NCBI GenBank assembly: GCA_016192525.1
Contig: JACPTZ010000120.1
Span: 26,949 to 74,128 of the forward strand
DNA length: 47,180 nt
DNA from: Planctomycetota bacterium
Lineage (GTDB): Bacteria; Planctomycetota; MHYJ01; JACPTZ01
Reading direction: 5' to 3'
The notes under the pieces were generated by a model, which was given only the letters and a program-made list of their open reading frames with translations, made no database searches and was not told the origin of the DNA. Shown here piece by piece: positions 1 through 12,639 of the stretch. Position 1 is the first letter of the stretch. The number at the start of each line of letters is the position of its first letter. The position numbers and the translations under genes are program-made.

Positions 1-3442
<3,442 letters not shown>

Positions 3443-3488
3443 CGTCTTCTCCGTGTAGCGGCTGGGGGTTTCGGGTTTCGAAACGGTG

Positions 3489-5780
3489 CTACTTGTGACC
3501 CGTCCCACCTGGCGATCTCAGAAACGTGACAAGGTCCCTGACTTCCTGCGCCCCGAGCCTCGGAAAGTCCGGCTGGTCCAGGCTGAACTTCGGCATTGCG
3601 GTCCCGCGGCGGCCCCGGATGATTGTCGCCGCCAGGTAGGCATCCGCGGCGGCGCTCTGGAATTCAGGGAGGTTGAGCGACGGCCCCTCCTTCCCCTCCC
3701 CGCGCGCGCCGTGACAACCCGCGCACGTCCTGGCGTAGAGCGAAGATCCTCGGGTCACATCGCCGCCCGCCTGCCACAGATTCCTTCTCGCCACCGGCCG
3801 GGCCGCCTCGCTCCGAAGCCACGCGATGGCGTCCGCCACCGCCGCGGCGTCCCCTCCGGCGCGCGGCGCAGAAGTGTCTTCGGAGTGCGGCGCGGGAGCG
3901 CCGCCGGAGGGGGCCACCCCCTTCTGATCGCGACATCGCCCCATCAGATAGTTGCCCGCCAGGAACCGGTCGCTCGCCGCGTCGAGAAACGTCCTTCCTC
4001 CGATGGCGGGCGCCGCCCCGCCCATCCCGGCCTCGCCGTGACAGACGAAACAGGCCCCCGCGTAGGCGGCGGCGCCGCGGACCGGATCGCCCGCCGGGAG
4101 TCCGTCGAGCCGCGTGAGATCGGGCTTCGGCGCGTCTCCCGCCGACAGACTCCGGATGAAGCCCAGGAGGGAGGCCAGCGTCCGCGCGTCCAGGTCGCGG
4201 AACCGGGGCATGGCGCATCCGGATCGGCCGTCGACGATCGTCCGGTAGAGGAGGCGATCGTCGGCCAGGGCCGCGAAGACCGCGGTGTTGTGAGAGGGTC
4301 CGATCGCTCCTTCGCCGTTCGCGCCGTGGCAGACGGCGCACTCGCGGGCGTAGGTCTCGCGGCCGAGGTTCGCGTCGGGCACGGCGCGGGCGACCTCCTC
4401 GAACGGCGGCGGAACCGGCTCGCGGCTCCGGAGCCACCGCACGATCGCCTCCACCTCGGCGGGTCGCAATCCGCTTTCCATCGCCCCCCACGCCGGCATG
4501 CGACGTCCGGGGCGACCCTTCCGGAGCGTCTGGATGATAAAGTCGTCGGGCGCCACGGCGAGGAAGTCGGGATTGGCGACCGCGGGGAAGGCCTGGGCGA
4601 GTTCGCCGTAGCGGTGTCCCTCTCCGGAGGTCCCGTGGCAGGCGGAGCAGAAGACCTGGAACAGGGTGCGCCCGTCGGTCCCGAATTCGCGTTCGCCGAG
4701 CTTCTCGACGCGGAGCCGGTCGGGCGGCCAGTAGGCCGCGGCCACCTCCGACCTCCGCAGCGAGAGCAGGTAGAGCGCGAGCGACTCCGCCTCGGACCGC
4801 GCGAGGTGCAGGTTCGGCATCGTGCTGCCGGGAACGACCGACGCGGGCGAGAGCAGGTGGGCGACATGCCAGTCCCGGACGGTTTCCGGCCCTTCGAAGC
4901 CGGCGGGGAAGAGCATGGTCTCGATCCCCTTTCGTCCCACCTGCGTCAACTCCGGCCCGTCTTCGCCGCCCACCCCGCCGATCTTGTGGCAGCCCCGGCA
5001 ACCGCGGGTGTGGAACAGACGCTTCCCTTCGGAGATGCGGGGGGCGGCCACGAGGGTGCGGAGATATGCCTCGATCGCGTCCGCTTCGCGCGCGTCGAGC
5101 GGGCCGTAGTTCTCGAGGAAGGGGCCGCTCGACTCGGCGCGGTGTCTTCCGAGGTGGTGCTCGTGCCACCCCGGGGAGAAGCCCGCAAGGCCGATTCCGG
5201 AGAGGTCGGGCGCCCCGATCGCCGTGACCTTCGCGCCGCCGCGACCTTCCACGCGGTGACAGGCGAGGCAGTCGAACCGTTCGAAGAGACGCTTCCCCTC
5301 GGCGGCGATGTCCGGCGCCCCGACCGGGAGCGCCGAGTGGCAGCTCCCGCAGCCCGCCTCCTCCTCGCCGCGGGGAAGGATCGGATCGAACCAGTGGTGG
5401 ACCTTCCCGTGCGCGTCGCGCTCGGTGGTCGCGCGTCCCTGGCCGGCGTGGCAGAGGGTGCAGCCGATCTCGGCCGGATCGTGCGGGATCGGCGGGTGGG
5501 CGGCGAAGAGCGGCGCCCCGGGGATCGGCTCGATCCCGCCCATCCCGACATGGCACGACGTGCAGCGATCCACCACGCCGAGCGTCGGATTCCAGATCTG
5601 CTGGATCTGGACCTCCATCGCGGACTTTCCGCTCGCCCGCGCCGCGGCGTTGTACTGCTCCTGCACGCGACGCCACTCGGTGAAGTACGACTGCGCCGGG
5701 GCGACCGCGAGGGCCGCCACGAAGGCCACGGCGAGAACCGCGGAAATCAGGATCATCCGGCCGAGGGCGAGGGGGGGCAT
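3489..5780 (-). CDS. Membrane-anchored nonaheme cytochrome c
   Basis: A 763-residue protein with one N-terminal membrane helix (about residues 8-29) and nine CxxCH heme motifs, at C73, C107, C144, C171, C261, C378, C481, C577 and C686. The first three hemes are closely packed. The rest look like consecutive class I cytochrome c modules, with likely Met axial ligands in MP motifs near residues 321, 428, 524 and 729. The start is 1 nt after the stop of the cytochrome b subunit IV gene, so the two are almost certainly co-translated. Role inferred: an electron wire from the bc complex to the molybdoenzyme or to a terminal oxidase, taking the place of cytochrome c1/f. The Cys in GRCRDQK (residue 616) is not a heme motif. 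Multi-heme identity is directly visible; partners are inferred from context. Confidence 0.93.
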   Translation of the reverse strand: MPPLALGRMILISAVLAVAFVAALAVAPAQSYFTEWRRVQEQYNAAARASGKSAMEVQIQQIWNPTLGVVDRCTSCHVGMGGIEPIPGAPLFAAHPPIPHDPAEIGCTLCHAGQGRATTERDAHGKVHHWFDPILPRGEEEAGCGSCHSALPVGAPDIAAEGKRLFERFDCLACHRVEGRGGAKVTAIGAPDLSGIGLAGFSPGWHEHHLGRHRAESSGPFLENYGPLDAREADAIEAYLRTLVAAPRISEGKRLFHTRGCRGCHKIGGVGGEDGPELTQVGRKGIETMLFPAGFEGPETVRDWHVAHLLSPASVVPGSTMPNLHLARSEAESLALYLLSLRRSEVAAAYWPPDRLRVEKLGEREFGTDGRTLFQVFCSACHGTSGEGHRYGELAQAFPAVANPDFLAVAPDDFIIQTLRKGRPGRRMPAWGAMESGLRPAEVEAIVRWLRSREPVPPPFEEVARAVPDANLGRETYARECAVCHGANGEGAIGPSHNTAVFAALADDRLLYRTIVDGRSGCAMPRFRDLDARTLASLLGFIRSLSAGDAPKPDLTRLDGLPAGDPVRGAAAYAGACFVCHGEAGMGGAAPAIGGRTFLDAASDRFLAGNYLMGRCRDQKGVAPSGGAPAPHSEDTSAPRAGGDAAAVADAIAWLRSEAARPVARRNLWQAGGDVTRGSSLYARTCAGCHGARGEGKEGPSLNLPEFQSAAADAYLAATIIRGRRGTAMPKFSLDQPDFPRLGAQEVRDLVTFLRSPGGTGHK

Positions 5781-5781
5781 G

Positions 5782-6501
5782 CTAGTAGATCCCGTCCCTC
5801 CACGGCAGGGTGAAACTCCACCCCGGGCCGCGGAAGAGGGTCCCGATCGCGGTGAGGGCGGTCGCCACGATCAGGAACCACAGGAAGATGTAGAAGGGAA
5901 GACTCCTCGTCGCGAGCCAGTGAAGGACCGCAGGCCGCTGCCCCAGCGCCGCCGGGAGCGCCATCAGGAGCCCGACGAAGATCGTCGGCACGACGATCGG
6001 CCAGACCGGATGCGCGGCCGAGAAGATGAAGAAGAGGGAAATGAGCGCGGTCACGATCAGCACCTTCAGGGCGCCCGGCAGACTCCGGCCCCGCCAGATG
6101 GCCTCCCGCCGGAGGTTGATGTCGAAGTAGGGAACGACGATGAGCGAGAGCACGACGAAGCCCGGCAGGAGCACGCCCGCGACGAGCGGCGGATAGTAGT
6201 GGAGGAGTTCCTGCAGCCCGAGGAAGTACCAGGGCGCCTTGGACGGGTTCGGCGTCTTCTCCGGGTTCGCCATCTCCTCGAGGGGGGCGTTGACGAGGAG
6301 GGAGAGCACGACCAGCCCCAGCGAGAGCGCTAGAAACGCGATCCACTCCCGGAGCACGAGGTGCGGGAACGACATGCACTCCGGCTCGTCGGTGCGCTCC
6401 ACCGTGGCGCGCTCCTCGTCCTGCACGACGGCGAGACGGACCTTTACCGCGCGGGCGTCGTCCGTGCGTTCCGGGACCAGGACTTTTTCGGGATCCGACA
6501 T
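5782..6501 (-). CDS. Cytochrome b subunit IV-like (C-terminal half of cytochrome b)
   Basis: About 239 residues with a soluble N-terminus, then several membrane helices (first near residue 55). The segment [14 protein letters not shown], followed by HYYPPLVAG, is the PEWY-type quinol-oxidation loop of PetD/cytochrome b C-terminal domains, here with KAPWYF. With the upstream b6-type gene it forms a split cytochrome b, as in b6f and many bacterial bc complexes. An in-frame GTG at 6513 would add four residues (MRRR), but GAGG sits at a good distance from the ATG at 6501, so I use 6501. It lies downstream of cytochrome b6 and abuts the nonaheme cytochrome gene with a 1-nt gap. Confidence 0.9.
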   Translation of the reverse strand: MSDPEKVLVPERTDDARAVKVRLAVVQDEERATVERTDEPECMSFPHLVLREWIAFLALSLGLVVLSLLVNAPLEEMANPEKTPNPSKAPWYFLGLQELLHYYPPLVAGVLLPGFVVLSLIVVPYFDINLRREAIWRGRSLPGALKVLIVTALISLFFIFSAAHPVWPIVVPTIFVGLLMALPAALGQRPAVLHWLATRSLPFYIFLWFLIVATALTAIGTLFRGPGWSFTLPWRDGIY

Positions 6502-6567
6502 GCGCCGCCTCACAGGTTGCAGCCCACCCGCGCCCTGGCATCTCTCTCCGGGCGCAGCGCGCCAACT

Positions 6568-7359
6568 CTACCCCTTCGGGGGGAGATACAGCCCCCCGTC
6601 CTTCCTCACCCGCCAGATGTGGAGCGCGATCCCCACCGTCAGGGCGAGCGGGAGCACTACACAGTGCAGCACGTAGAACCTGATGAGCGCGTTCTCGTTC
6701 ACGCCGTGTCCGCCGAGCATCAGGAATCGGATCTGGTCGCCCAGGACCGGCACCGCCGCGGCCATGTTCGTCCCCACCGTCACCCCCCAGTACGCCAGCT
6801 GGTCCCAGGGCAGCAGGTAGCCGGTGTAGGAGAGCCCGATCGTGAGCAGCAGCAGAACCACGCCGATGACCCAGTTGAACTCGCGCGGCGGGCGGTACGC
6901 GCCCGCGAAGAAGACCCGGACCATGTGGAGCATCACCAGCGCCACCATCGCGTGCGCCGACCACCGGTGGAGATTCCGCAGAAAGACGCCCGACGAAACG
7001 ACAAACTCCAGGTCCTTCATGTCCTCATAGGCGCGCGGGACCGACGGATGGTAGTAGAACATCAGCAGCACGCCGGTCACGACGAGGATGAAGAAACAGG
7101 CCGCGGAGAGACCGCCGAGGTAGAACGTCCGGGTGAACTGCATCGCCCGCAGCCGCACCTTCACGGGCTGGATGTGGAGGAAGAAGTTGGTGAACGTGAC
7201 GAGGGCGCGGTTCCGGACCGAGTCGGGCAGACCGTGCCGCACGATCGAGCGGAAGAGGCGGCTCCGCTGAAGGAACGACATCAGCCGGCGCCGCTGCTCG
7301 CGCGAGGCGGAAGGGGCGCGGGGTTCTTCGTGATTCGTGCCGGATGAGGGGGATGTCAT
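6568..7359 (-). CDS. Cytochrome b6-like subunit of a bc complex
   Basis: A 263-residue N-terminal cytochrome b domain with four membrane helices. The heme ligands are H131 and H145 (HRWSA...MLH) and H232 and H247. The second pair is 15 residues apart, the spacing of b6-type proteins. Also conserved are the PRE motif after helix B and [12 protein letters not shown]. The position matching the Cys that binds heme cn in b6f (FYCLGG) is Tyr here (TFYLGG), so that extra heme is not expected. A longer frame opens at a GTG at 7389, but that codon lies in a palindromic repeat, so I use the ATG at 7359 and note that no clear Shine-Dalgarno precedes it. Rieske is upstream and subunit IV downstream. It carries electrons from quinol across the membrane. 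Confidence 0.92.
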   Translation of the reverse strand: MTSPSSGTNHEEPRAPSASREQRRRLMSFLQRSRLFRSIVRHGLPDSVRNRALVTFTNFFLHIQPVKVRLRAMQFTRTFYLGGLSAACFFILVVTGVLLMFYYHPSVPRAYEDMKDLEFVVSSGVFLRNLHRWSAHAMVALVMLHMVRVFFAGAYRPPREFNWVIGVVLLLLTIGLSYTGYLLPWDQLAYWGVTVGTNMAAAVPVLGDQIRFLMLGGHGVNENALIRFYVLHCVVLPLALTVGIALHIWRVRKDGGLYLPPKG

Positions 7360-7390
7360 CGCAAAAGCACCACGGTACGAAGTTACCACA

Positions 7391-7517
7391 TTGTCATCCT
7401 GAGCTCAGCCGGCCGCCGTTTGGCCGGCTGAGCGAAGGATCGCCAGCGTCGGAGTCTGCGAACCGCACACGCTGGGGATTCTTCGCCTCGGCCTGCAGCC
7501 GAGGCTCAGGATGACAA
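7391..7517. repeat. Palindromic element A1 (GTCATCCTGAG family)
   Basis: The outer inverted repeat is TTGTCATCCTGAGC at the left and GCTCAGGATGACAA at the right. Inside are nested hairpins, including one built on GCCGGC and one reading CCTCGGCCTGCAGCCGAGG, with GAAGGATC next to the loop. It lies between the Rieske stop and the cytochrome b6 start. Its extended left flank (GTTACCACA) reaches into the longer b6 frame. It has no coding capacity of its own. Confidence 0.85.
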
Positions 7518-7541
7518 GGGACTCGCGTCATCCGAGACGGC

Positions 7542-8039
7542 TCAAACCTCCAGCACGGTCGTCGGCGGCACCTTTTTCTGCGTGTCCACCACGAGTTTCC
7601 CCCCCTCGATCTTCACGTCAAGTCGATCCAGCGGCCGGGGGGCCGGGCCGCCCACCACCTTCCCCTCCAGATCGAACGCGCTCCCGTGACAGGGACAGAA
7701 GAATCCCTCCTTCTGCCCCGCCGCCCGGCGATGCTGGATGATGCAGCCGAGATGCGTGCAGACGCTGCTCATCGCGTAGATTCCCGCCGGGCCTCGCACG
7801 ACGTAGACCTTCTGTCGCGGCAGCGCCAGCACGCTCCCGGGGGCGATCTCCTCCGGCCGCCCCACCGGAAACCGCGTGGCCGGCTCGAAGAGCACGTTGG
7901 GCTTCATGTATTCGAGCGTCGTAATCGCCGCGCCGAGCCCCGCCGCGGCCAGCGCCCCCCCGCCCAGCGCGAGGAGCAGCTTGCGCCGCGTCACTTCGGC
8001 ATCGCTCAGAGGCTCATTCAAGTCGTCGGTCAGGGACAT
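7542..8039 (-). CDS. Rieske iron-sulfur protein of the bc complex
   Basis: A 165-residue protein. An N-terminal Tat-like segment (TRRKLLL, then a hydrophobic helix about 20-42) anchors it, followed by the Rieske domain with CTHLGC (C94, H96, C99) and CPCHGS (C115, C117, H118), which bind the 2Fe-2S cluster with two Cys and two His. It oxidises quinol at the bc complex. The ATG at 8039 is chosen because GGAG lies six bases upstream. The longer open frame to 8168 translates a palindromic repeat. It is followed, across repeat A1, by cytochrome b6. Confidence 0.95.
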   Translation of the reverse strand: MSLTDDLNEPLSDAEVTRRKLLLALGGGALAAAGLGAAITTLEYMKPNVLFEPATRFPVGRPEEIAPGSVLALPRQKVYVVRGPAGIYAMSSVCTHLGCIIQHRRAAGQKEGFFCPCHGSAFDLEGKVVGGPAPRPLDRLDVKIEGGKLVVDTQKKVPPTTVLEV

Positions 8040-8082
8040 GACACGCTCCAAAAGGTCGGCGCCATTCAACGCCCATCCGTAC

Positions 8083-8192
8083 GCCCTGAGCGAGGCGTCC
8101 GCCCTTCGCTCGGCGGACGCCGAGTCGAAGGGCAGCCCCGCGGGATCGCCCTTCGACTCGCCCGCCAAACAGAGGCGGACTCGCTCAGGGCG
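8083..8192. repeat. Palindromic element B1 (CCCTGAGCGAG family)
   Basis: GCCCTGAGCGAG at the left pairs with CTCGCTCAGGGC at the right. Inner arms GAGTCGAAGGGC and GCCCTTCGACTCG pair with each other, and short GC hairpins fill the space. It occupies most of the gap between the barrel protein gene and the Rieske gene. The same core recurs at 20881, 28873 and 46961. Confidence 0.85.
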
Positions 8193-8226
8193 GGCGGATG
8201 TTCCGCACCGGCATCGACCGGCTTGA

Positions 8227-9729
8227 TCAGAACTTCACCTCCGTCTGGAAGAACAGCCAGTCGCCGTCCGGGTCGTCCCCGGTCCTGTCCACGAACCGGC
8301 CCGGGAAGAAGTGCGAGTACCCGGTCCAGAATTCCACCCGCTCCCAGAGTCTGAACTTCGTGTAGAGATCGATCTCGCTCCCGAGGTACGAGCCGGAATC
8401 CCCGGCCGTGTCGCGCCGGATCCCGGTGCCGCCGACCCCGTACCAGGCGTCCGTCTTCTCGTCGAGCCAGAAGAAGTGCGTGTCGAGATGGATCGACCAG
8501 TGGTCCCGGGGAGCCGCCTTCAGGGTGGCCATGACCGCGTGCAGATTCCGCCACCCGACGAGATCCATGTGGCCATGATAGAAGTGCGCGAAGGGCAGGA
8601 GCGGGTCGAAGGTGCCGACGCGGCCGTCGGTCGGGTTCGAATCGCCGCTCGCGAAGGCATATTCTGCGCCGATCCGCGGCTTCCAGGCCGCGTCGAAGGT
8701 GTACCCGGCGGTCGCGGCCGCGGCCCAGGCGCGGATGCGGTCGCCGGACTGGTCGCCGAACTGGTACGCCGCCTCGCCGGAGTAGTCGAAACCGCCGGCC
8801 TTTCCCTTCGCGCGGACTCCCGGCGTGTAGTCGTATCGGTCCCCCGGCGATCCCCCCTTCTCGCCGGTGAAGGCGTCGTCGGAAAGCGTGCGATGGTACA
8901 GATAGAGATCGAACTCGTGGTTGTCGATCCGGCGGCACGAGGCGTAGACGCCGGCGAAAATGTAGTCGTCCCCGACGTCGCCCTGGGCGACGAGGCTTCC
9001 CTCCTTGAGGTTGGTCACTAAGGCCTGGAGCGACCAGCCTTCCGGGGCGCAGGTGAGATGGAGCCCATCCCAGGAGCGACCGACGTTGTGCCAGTCGAGC
9101 GGACTGATCATGCGGCCGTCACCGAGCGAAGGAAGTTCCATCCGCCCGGCCTTCAGGGAGAGCGGCTCATCCCAGAGACGCCGGAACTCGAGGTATCCCT
9201 GCTTCAGATCGATGTCCGCGCTGTCGGCGGCCACCGAGGCCTCGTCCCCCCACGCGCGGCTGTCCTGGAGTTCGATGAAGGCGCGAACCCTGGCGGAGAC
9301 GGTCGCGTCGGCGTTCACCCGCGTCCGGGCGACGACGAAGTCGGAGTCATCCGCGGGATCGTCCTTCGCGGATCGCCCGAAGGCGCCGGGAACGCGGTAG
9401 TCGGCCGGGGAGCGCCACTCGCCGCGCAGCCGGACGCGACCCCCGAAGGTGAGACGTTCGAGGAGGGGGGCATCGACCTTCGGCAGGGGCGAGGCGGCGC
9501 CTTCGGTCCCGCCGGGTCCCGGCTTCGCTTCACCCGCCGCCGGGACCGGGGTGCGCCCCGCCTCGAGCTGCTGGACGCGCGCCTCGAGCGCCTCGATCTT
9601 CTTCATGAGCTTCTCGATCGTGGCCTTGTCGTCCGCCGGTGACGGGGCGGAGGACTGGGCCTGGACGCTCGACACCAGACAACAGGAAAAGCCGCAGACC
9701 AGTAGCAGCCCTGCGAGGGCGTGGCGCAT
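8227..9729 (-). CDS. Alginate-export-type outer-membrane beta-barrel protein
   Basis: About 500 residues: a signal peptide (hydrophobic core then VQAQ), a short coiled coil (KATIEKLMKKIEALEARVQQLE), then a barrel with alternating aromatic strands, ending in TEVKF with the terminal Phe typical of outer-membrane barrels. The pattern FGGRVRLRGEWR...DSDFVVARTRVNADATVSARVRAFIELQDSRAWG is that of the AlgE/alginate_exp porin family. The ATG at 9729 has GGAGG six bases upstream; the ATG at 9735 would overlap that site. Upstream of the Rieske gene in the same direction. It probably lets a solute or anion through the outer membrane; the solute is unknown, and the family name does not imply alginate transport here. 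Confidence 0.85.
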   Translation of the reverse strand: MRHALAGLLLVCGFSCCLVSSVQAQSSAPSPADDKATIEKLMKKIEALEARVQQLEAGRTPVPAAGEAKPGPGGTEGAASPLPKVDAPLLERLTFGGRVRLRGEWRSPADYRVPGAFGRSAKDDPADDSDFVVARTRVNADATVSARVRAFIELQDSRAWGDEASVAADSADIDLKQGYLEFRRLWDEPLSLKAGRMELPSLGDGRMISPLDWHNVGRSWDGLHLTCAPEGWSLQALVTNLKEGSLVAQGDVGDDYIFAGVYASCRRIDNHEFDLYLYHRTLSDDAFTGEKGGSPGDRYDYTPGVRAKGKAGGFDYSGEAAYQFGDQSGDRIRAWAAAATAGYTFDAAWKPRIGAEYAFASGDSNPTDGRVGTFDPLLPFAHFYHGHMDLVGWRNLHAVMATLKAAPRDHWSIHLDTHFFWLDEKTDAWYGVGGTGIRRDTAGDSGSYLGSEIDLYTKFRLWERVEFWTGYSHFFPGRFVDRTGDDPDGDWLFFQTEVKF

Positions 9730-9904
9730 GCGCATCCTCCCATCTCCAATGACCTGTTCGCCCCACCGGGCGGGTCCCGACCTCGAAACTGCGGGAGAAG
9801 TCCGCGAACCCGTCCAAGATCCGATCGCGATCAACCCGCTGATTCCTCCAACGACCGGTCGGTCCCCGCCCCTGCCCGCGATGTCTTTCGCGGCGACCTC
9901 CGTT
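9730..9904. other. Leader region of the barrel protein gene, no gene seen
   Basis: No convincing frame, promoter or terminator was found in this stretch. It contains only the GGAGG ribosome-binding site for the gene at 9729 and ends at the left direct repeat of element A2. Confidence 0.5.
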
Positions 9905-10104
9905 CAATCCGCCGTACGAGGTTACCGCATTGTCATCCTGAGCGTCCGCCGCAGGCGGACGCGAAGGATCGCCTCCGCCACACAGATGGCGGACAGGAGC
10001 TCATACGTCAAGTTCGCTCCAATGCTGGTGATCCTTCGCCCCGTAGCACGTGCTACGGGGCTCAGGATGACAACGCCAGGGGCGGTAACCTCGTACAATC
10101 CGCC
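9905..10104. mobile_element. Palindromic element A2 with 9-bp direct repeats (MITE-like)
   Basis: The 9-mer CAATCCGCC occurs at 9905-9913 and again at 10096-10104, flanking a 182-bp element. The element's ends are inverted: GTACGAGGTTACCGC at the left and GCGGTAACCTCGTA at the right. Inside comes the family A pair TTGTCATCCTGAGC / GCTCAGGATGACAA (9930-10073), then hairpins including GTAGCACGTGCTAC. Inverted ends plus a direct repeat are the signature of a transposed element; the short length and lack of coding mean any transposase must come from elsewhere. Confidence 0.8.
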
Positions 10105-10151
10105 ATCCGAAATCCCGCCCGAATCGCAGGGGGCTGGACCCCGCGGCCGCC

Positions 10152-12050
10152 CTACACAATCACCTCCGCCCCGCGCATGATCTCCGCCTCGTCGGTCCGG
10201 TAGAACCCCTGCATCGTGATGCACTGCACCGGGCAGCGCCGGGCGCAGAGCCCGCAGCGGATGCAGGCCGTCTCGTCCTTGATGAGCGCCGCGCCGGTCT
10301 CCCTGTCGAAGAGCGGCCGGAACGGCGACCCGTCCGGAAGCCGCAGCGCCCCGCGCACCTCTTCGCCCCGCGCCACGCGCGTCATCGCCACGAGGTCGAA
10401 GCAGTCCATCGGGCAGACGTCCGCGCACCCCTGACACTGGATGCACTCCGTCCCATCCAGGGCCGACGAGTCGACCACCGTGTTGATCCAGCACCGCAGA
10501 CAGCGGCTTCCCTCCAGCCGCGCCTGTTCCTCCTCGTACACCAGTTCGGTCTGACGCCGCAGCGCCCGACGCTCCACCGGAAGCGTGGGCACCCGGCCGC
10601 GCGGAATCGTCTCGTAATCGCCCCGCGCGAAGGGATGGTCGTAGCCGAACGTGTCGAAGACGCGGATGTGAGTGCGCGGCGCCTCGTCGACGCGACCCGT
10701 GAGATGCGTGTCGATCGCCCGAGCCGCCCGACGCCCGTCCGCCACCGCCTCGATCGCGATCCGGGGACCGAACGCCACGTCTCCTCCGGCGAAGATGCCG
10801 GCCCGGGAAGTGGCCAGAGTGGCCCGGTCCACCTCGATGGTCGATCGCGGCGAGAGCCGGAGTCCGTGCCCCTCCCCGAGAAACGAAAGATCGGCCGCCT
10901 GACCGATGGCCAGTACGACCGTGTCCGCTTCGATCTCCCGCTCGGTCCCGGGGATCGTCTCGGGGGCGAACCGGCCGCGTTCGTCGAAGACCCGGGAGAC
11001 GTCGAGCGTCTGGAGCGCCCTCGCCCGGCCGTCCGGCCCGGCCAGCACGGCCCGGGGGGAGCGGCGGTTGATCATCCTCACCCCCTCGGCCGAGGCCTCC
11101 TCAATCTCCTCATCGTCGGCCGGCATCTCGTCCCTCGATTCGAGCGCCACCACCGTGACGCGCCGCTTCAGCGTGCGGGACGCGACGAAGGCCGAGTCGA
11201 CCATCAGCCGGTGGTGCTCCTCGTCGGGGACCGAGGTGCCGCCGTGCAGATGAACGCTCCTCGCCACGTCGTACGCCACGTTTCCGCCGCCCACGACGAC
11301 CACGCGTTCGCCGATGTCGATCTCCGCGTCGAGATTGACCGCGGCGAGGAGGTCCACGGCCACGATCACGCCGGGGAGGTCGGCGCCCGGGATCGGGATC
11401 TTGCGTCCGCGCCGGCAGCCGGGCGCGAGGAAGACGGCGTCGTGGTCGCGGACGAGCGACTCGAACGGGATGTCGCGACCGATCTCGACGCCGAGCCGGA
11501 TCTCGACGCCCAGATGGCGGATGAAGTCGACCTCGCAGTCGATCAGTTCGCGGGGCAGCCGGTAGGGCGGTATGCCGAGGCGGAGCATTCCTCCGGCGAC
11601 GGGGGCGGCGTCGTAGATCACGGCCTGGTGTCCCATCAGGGCGAGGTCGTGGGCGCAGGCGAGTCCGGCGGGGCCGGCGCCGACGATCGCGATCCGGCCC
11701 GGCTTCGGGGCCGGGGGCCGGGGCCGCTCCACGACCTTGAGTATCTCGTCGAAGTTCCGGACACTCTCGACGCCGAAGCGATCGCACACGAACCCCTTGA
11801 GCGCCCGGATGGCGATCGGCTGATCGATCTCCCCGCGTCGGCAGGCGGCCTCGCAGGGGTGGGAACAGACCTTTCCGCAGATGGAGGCGAGCGGGTTCGG
11901 TCGCCGGGCGAGGTGATAGGCCTCCTCGTACCGCCCCTGGGCGACGAGGCTGACGTAGCCGCCCGCGTTCGTGCCGACGGGACAGGCCGCCCGGCACGGG
12001 AAGTTCGTATCGAGCCAGCGGCGGTTGATGGAGGCAGTCGCGCTCGACAT
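10152..12050 (-). CDS. GltD-like FAD/NAD(P) oxidoreductase with C-terminal 2x[4Fe-4S] ferredoxin domain
   Basis: About 632 residues. The N-terminal Cys-rich helical domain (FPCRAACPVG ... ICGKVCSHPCEAACRRG) is that of the glutamate synthase small subunit/dihydropyrimidine dehydrogenase family. Next come an FAD Rossmann motif (GAGPAGLACAHDLA), a second nucleotide motif (VVGGGNVAYDVARS), and the FAD-closing GIFAGGDVAFGP. The C-terminus has CIQCQGCADVCP and CIRCGLCARRCP, two 4Fe-4S sites. It moves electrons between NAD(P)H and a ferredoxin or quinone partner. No GltB large subunit is nearby, so an electron-input (or reverse-flow NAD reduction) role for the bc/molybdoenzyme cluster is more likely than glutamate synthesis. 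The start at 12050 is chosen because the extra N-terminal frame to 12338 translates repeats; its ribosome site is weak. Confidence 0.88.
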   Translation of the reverse strand: MSSATASINRRWLDTNFPCRAACPVGTNAGGYVSLVAQGRYEEAYHLARRPNPLASICGKVCSHPCEAACRRGEIDQPIAIRALKGFVCDRFGVESVRNFDEILKVVERPRPPAPKPGRIAIVGAGPAGLACAHDLALMGHQAVIYDAAPVAGGMLRLGIPPYRLPRELIDCEVDFIRHLGVEIRLGVEIGRDIPFESLVRDHDAVFLAPGCRRGRKIPIPGADLPGVIVAVDLLAAVNLDAEIDIGERVVVVGGGNVAYDVARSVHLHGGTSVPDEEHHRLMVDSAFVASRTLKRRVTVVALESRDEMPADDEEIEEASAEGVRMINRRSPRAVLAGPDGRARALQTLDVSRVFDERGRFAPETIPGTEREIEADTVVLAIGQAADLSFLGEGHGLRLSPRSTIEVDRATLATSRAGIFAGGDVAFGPRIAIEAVADGRRAARAIDTHLTGRVDEAPRTHIRVFDTFGYDHPFARGDYETIPRGRVPTLPVERRALRRQTELVYEEEQARLEGSRCLRCWINTVVDSSALDGTECIQCQGCADVCPMDCFDLVAMTRVARGEEVRGALRLPDGSPFRPLFDRETGAALIKDETACIRCGLCARRCPVQCITMQGFYRTDEAEIMRGAEVIV

Positions 12051-12089
12051 GGACGATTCGATCCCGCTCCGTGAGGGCTGCCATCGGGC

Positions 12090-12115
12090 GGCACGGGCGG
12101 CTTGCGGCCCGTGCC
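12090..12115. repeat. Hairpin cassette GGCACGGGC...GCCCGTGCC
   Basis: A perfect-arm hairpin, GGCACGGGCGGCTTGCGGCC and onward, recurring almost identically at 28592-28618. It is in the leader of the FAD/4Fe-4S oxidoreductase gene. Confidence 0.7.
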
Positions 12116-12139
12116 TTGGGCGAAACGCCGAATCACCGA

Positions 12140-12269
12140 GGTCCTGAGTAGCCCGCCATCCGTGTGGAGGGCGTCTCGAAGGACCGGAACCGCGGGAGGG
12201 AGCCGATGCTGCGGCCCCGTCCCTTCGATTCGGCCCTCGCCATCGGATGGCGAGGGCCCGCTCAGGGAC
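12140..12269. repeat. Divergent palindromic mosaic
   Basis: GGTCCTGAG ... TCTCGAAGGACC forms a left hairpin around CCCGCCATCCGTGTGGAGGG. CCCTTCGATTCGG ... CCGCTCAGGGAC forms the right part around CTCGCCATCGGATGGCGAG. The layout matches families A and B, but the arms have diverged or been mixed. Confidence 0.6.
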
Positions 12270-12366
12270 TCGGCTCTCTTCCCGATCACCCGTATTCAGG
12301 GGCGTTGTTCTCAGAGCAGCTCGAGGCGCCGCGCGCATGCAGCATCGCCCCGAAGCCCCTCATTGG

Positions 12367-12381
12367 AGCACATGGAGTGCC
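12367..12381 (-). promoter_or_regulatory. Possible sigma-54 promoter for the FAD/4Fe-4S gene
   Basis: On the minus strand GGCACTCCATGTGCT has GG and GC ten bases apart, as in -24/-12 promoters. The -12 element is TGTGC rather than the usual TTGC type, so it is weaker than the two sites at 28252 and 46692. A start near 12357 would give a leader of about 300 nt carrying two hairpin blocks. Confidence 0.3.
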
Positions 12382-12456
12382 GTCGCGAACGTATGGCGGA
12401 AGTAGATTAACCTGAGATAGTTGTGCGGGGTGATGTGGAGCGGCCAACGGGGAGTG

Positions 12457-12639
12457 TTACGAAACTACACAGTGCGCCGGGGTCGATTCCTCACGCGTCC
12501 CGACCTTTCGCGGAGTTTCCGCGAGGGAGGAGCAGGCGGGAGCGGCGATCCGGACGAACTCCCCGACTCGGACGAGCACGTCGACCCGGTCGCGGAGGCA
12601 CCAGATGATCACGTCGGAGTAAAGAAGGAGCCGGGCCAT
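12457..12639 (-). pseudogene. N-terminal remnant of a VapC-like PIN-domain toxin
   Basis: A 60-residue frame starting MARLLLYSDVIIWCLRDR and continuing DVLVRVGEF...PACSSLAETPRKVGTREE. The order of hydrophobic strand, SDVIIW.LR, then S.LAE...G.R.EE follows the first half of VapC PIN domains, which are usually about 130-140 residues. The position where the first catalytic Asp is expected (LLD) is Tyr, and the frame ends where the rest of the domain should follow. No antitoxin gene is visible. I read it as a decayed fragment; the match is by eye and chance similarity is possible. Confidence 0.45.

Noticed and set aside
3920..3940. Possible tenth heme site (GRCRDQK) in the cytochrome
   Set aside because: Lacks the second Cys and the His of CxxCH.
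3486..5813. 775-residue open frame on the plus strand
   Set aside because: Antisense of the nonaheme cytochrome, whose CxxCH motifs fix the real strand.
8227..9729. Alginate secretion function for the barrel protein
   Set aside because: No alginate polymerase or modification genes nearby; only the fold family is supported.
10152..12050. Annotation as glutamate synthase small subunit
   Set aside because: The core matches that family, but the C-terminal ferredoxin domain and the respiratory neighbours, with no large subunit, point to another role.
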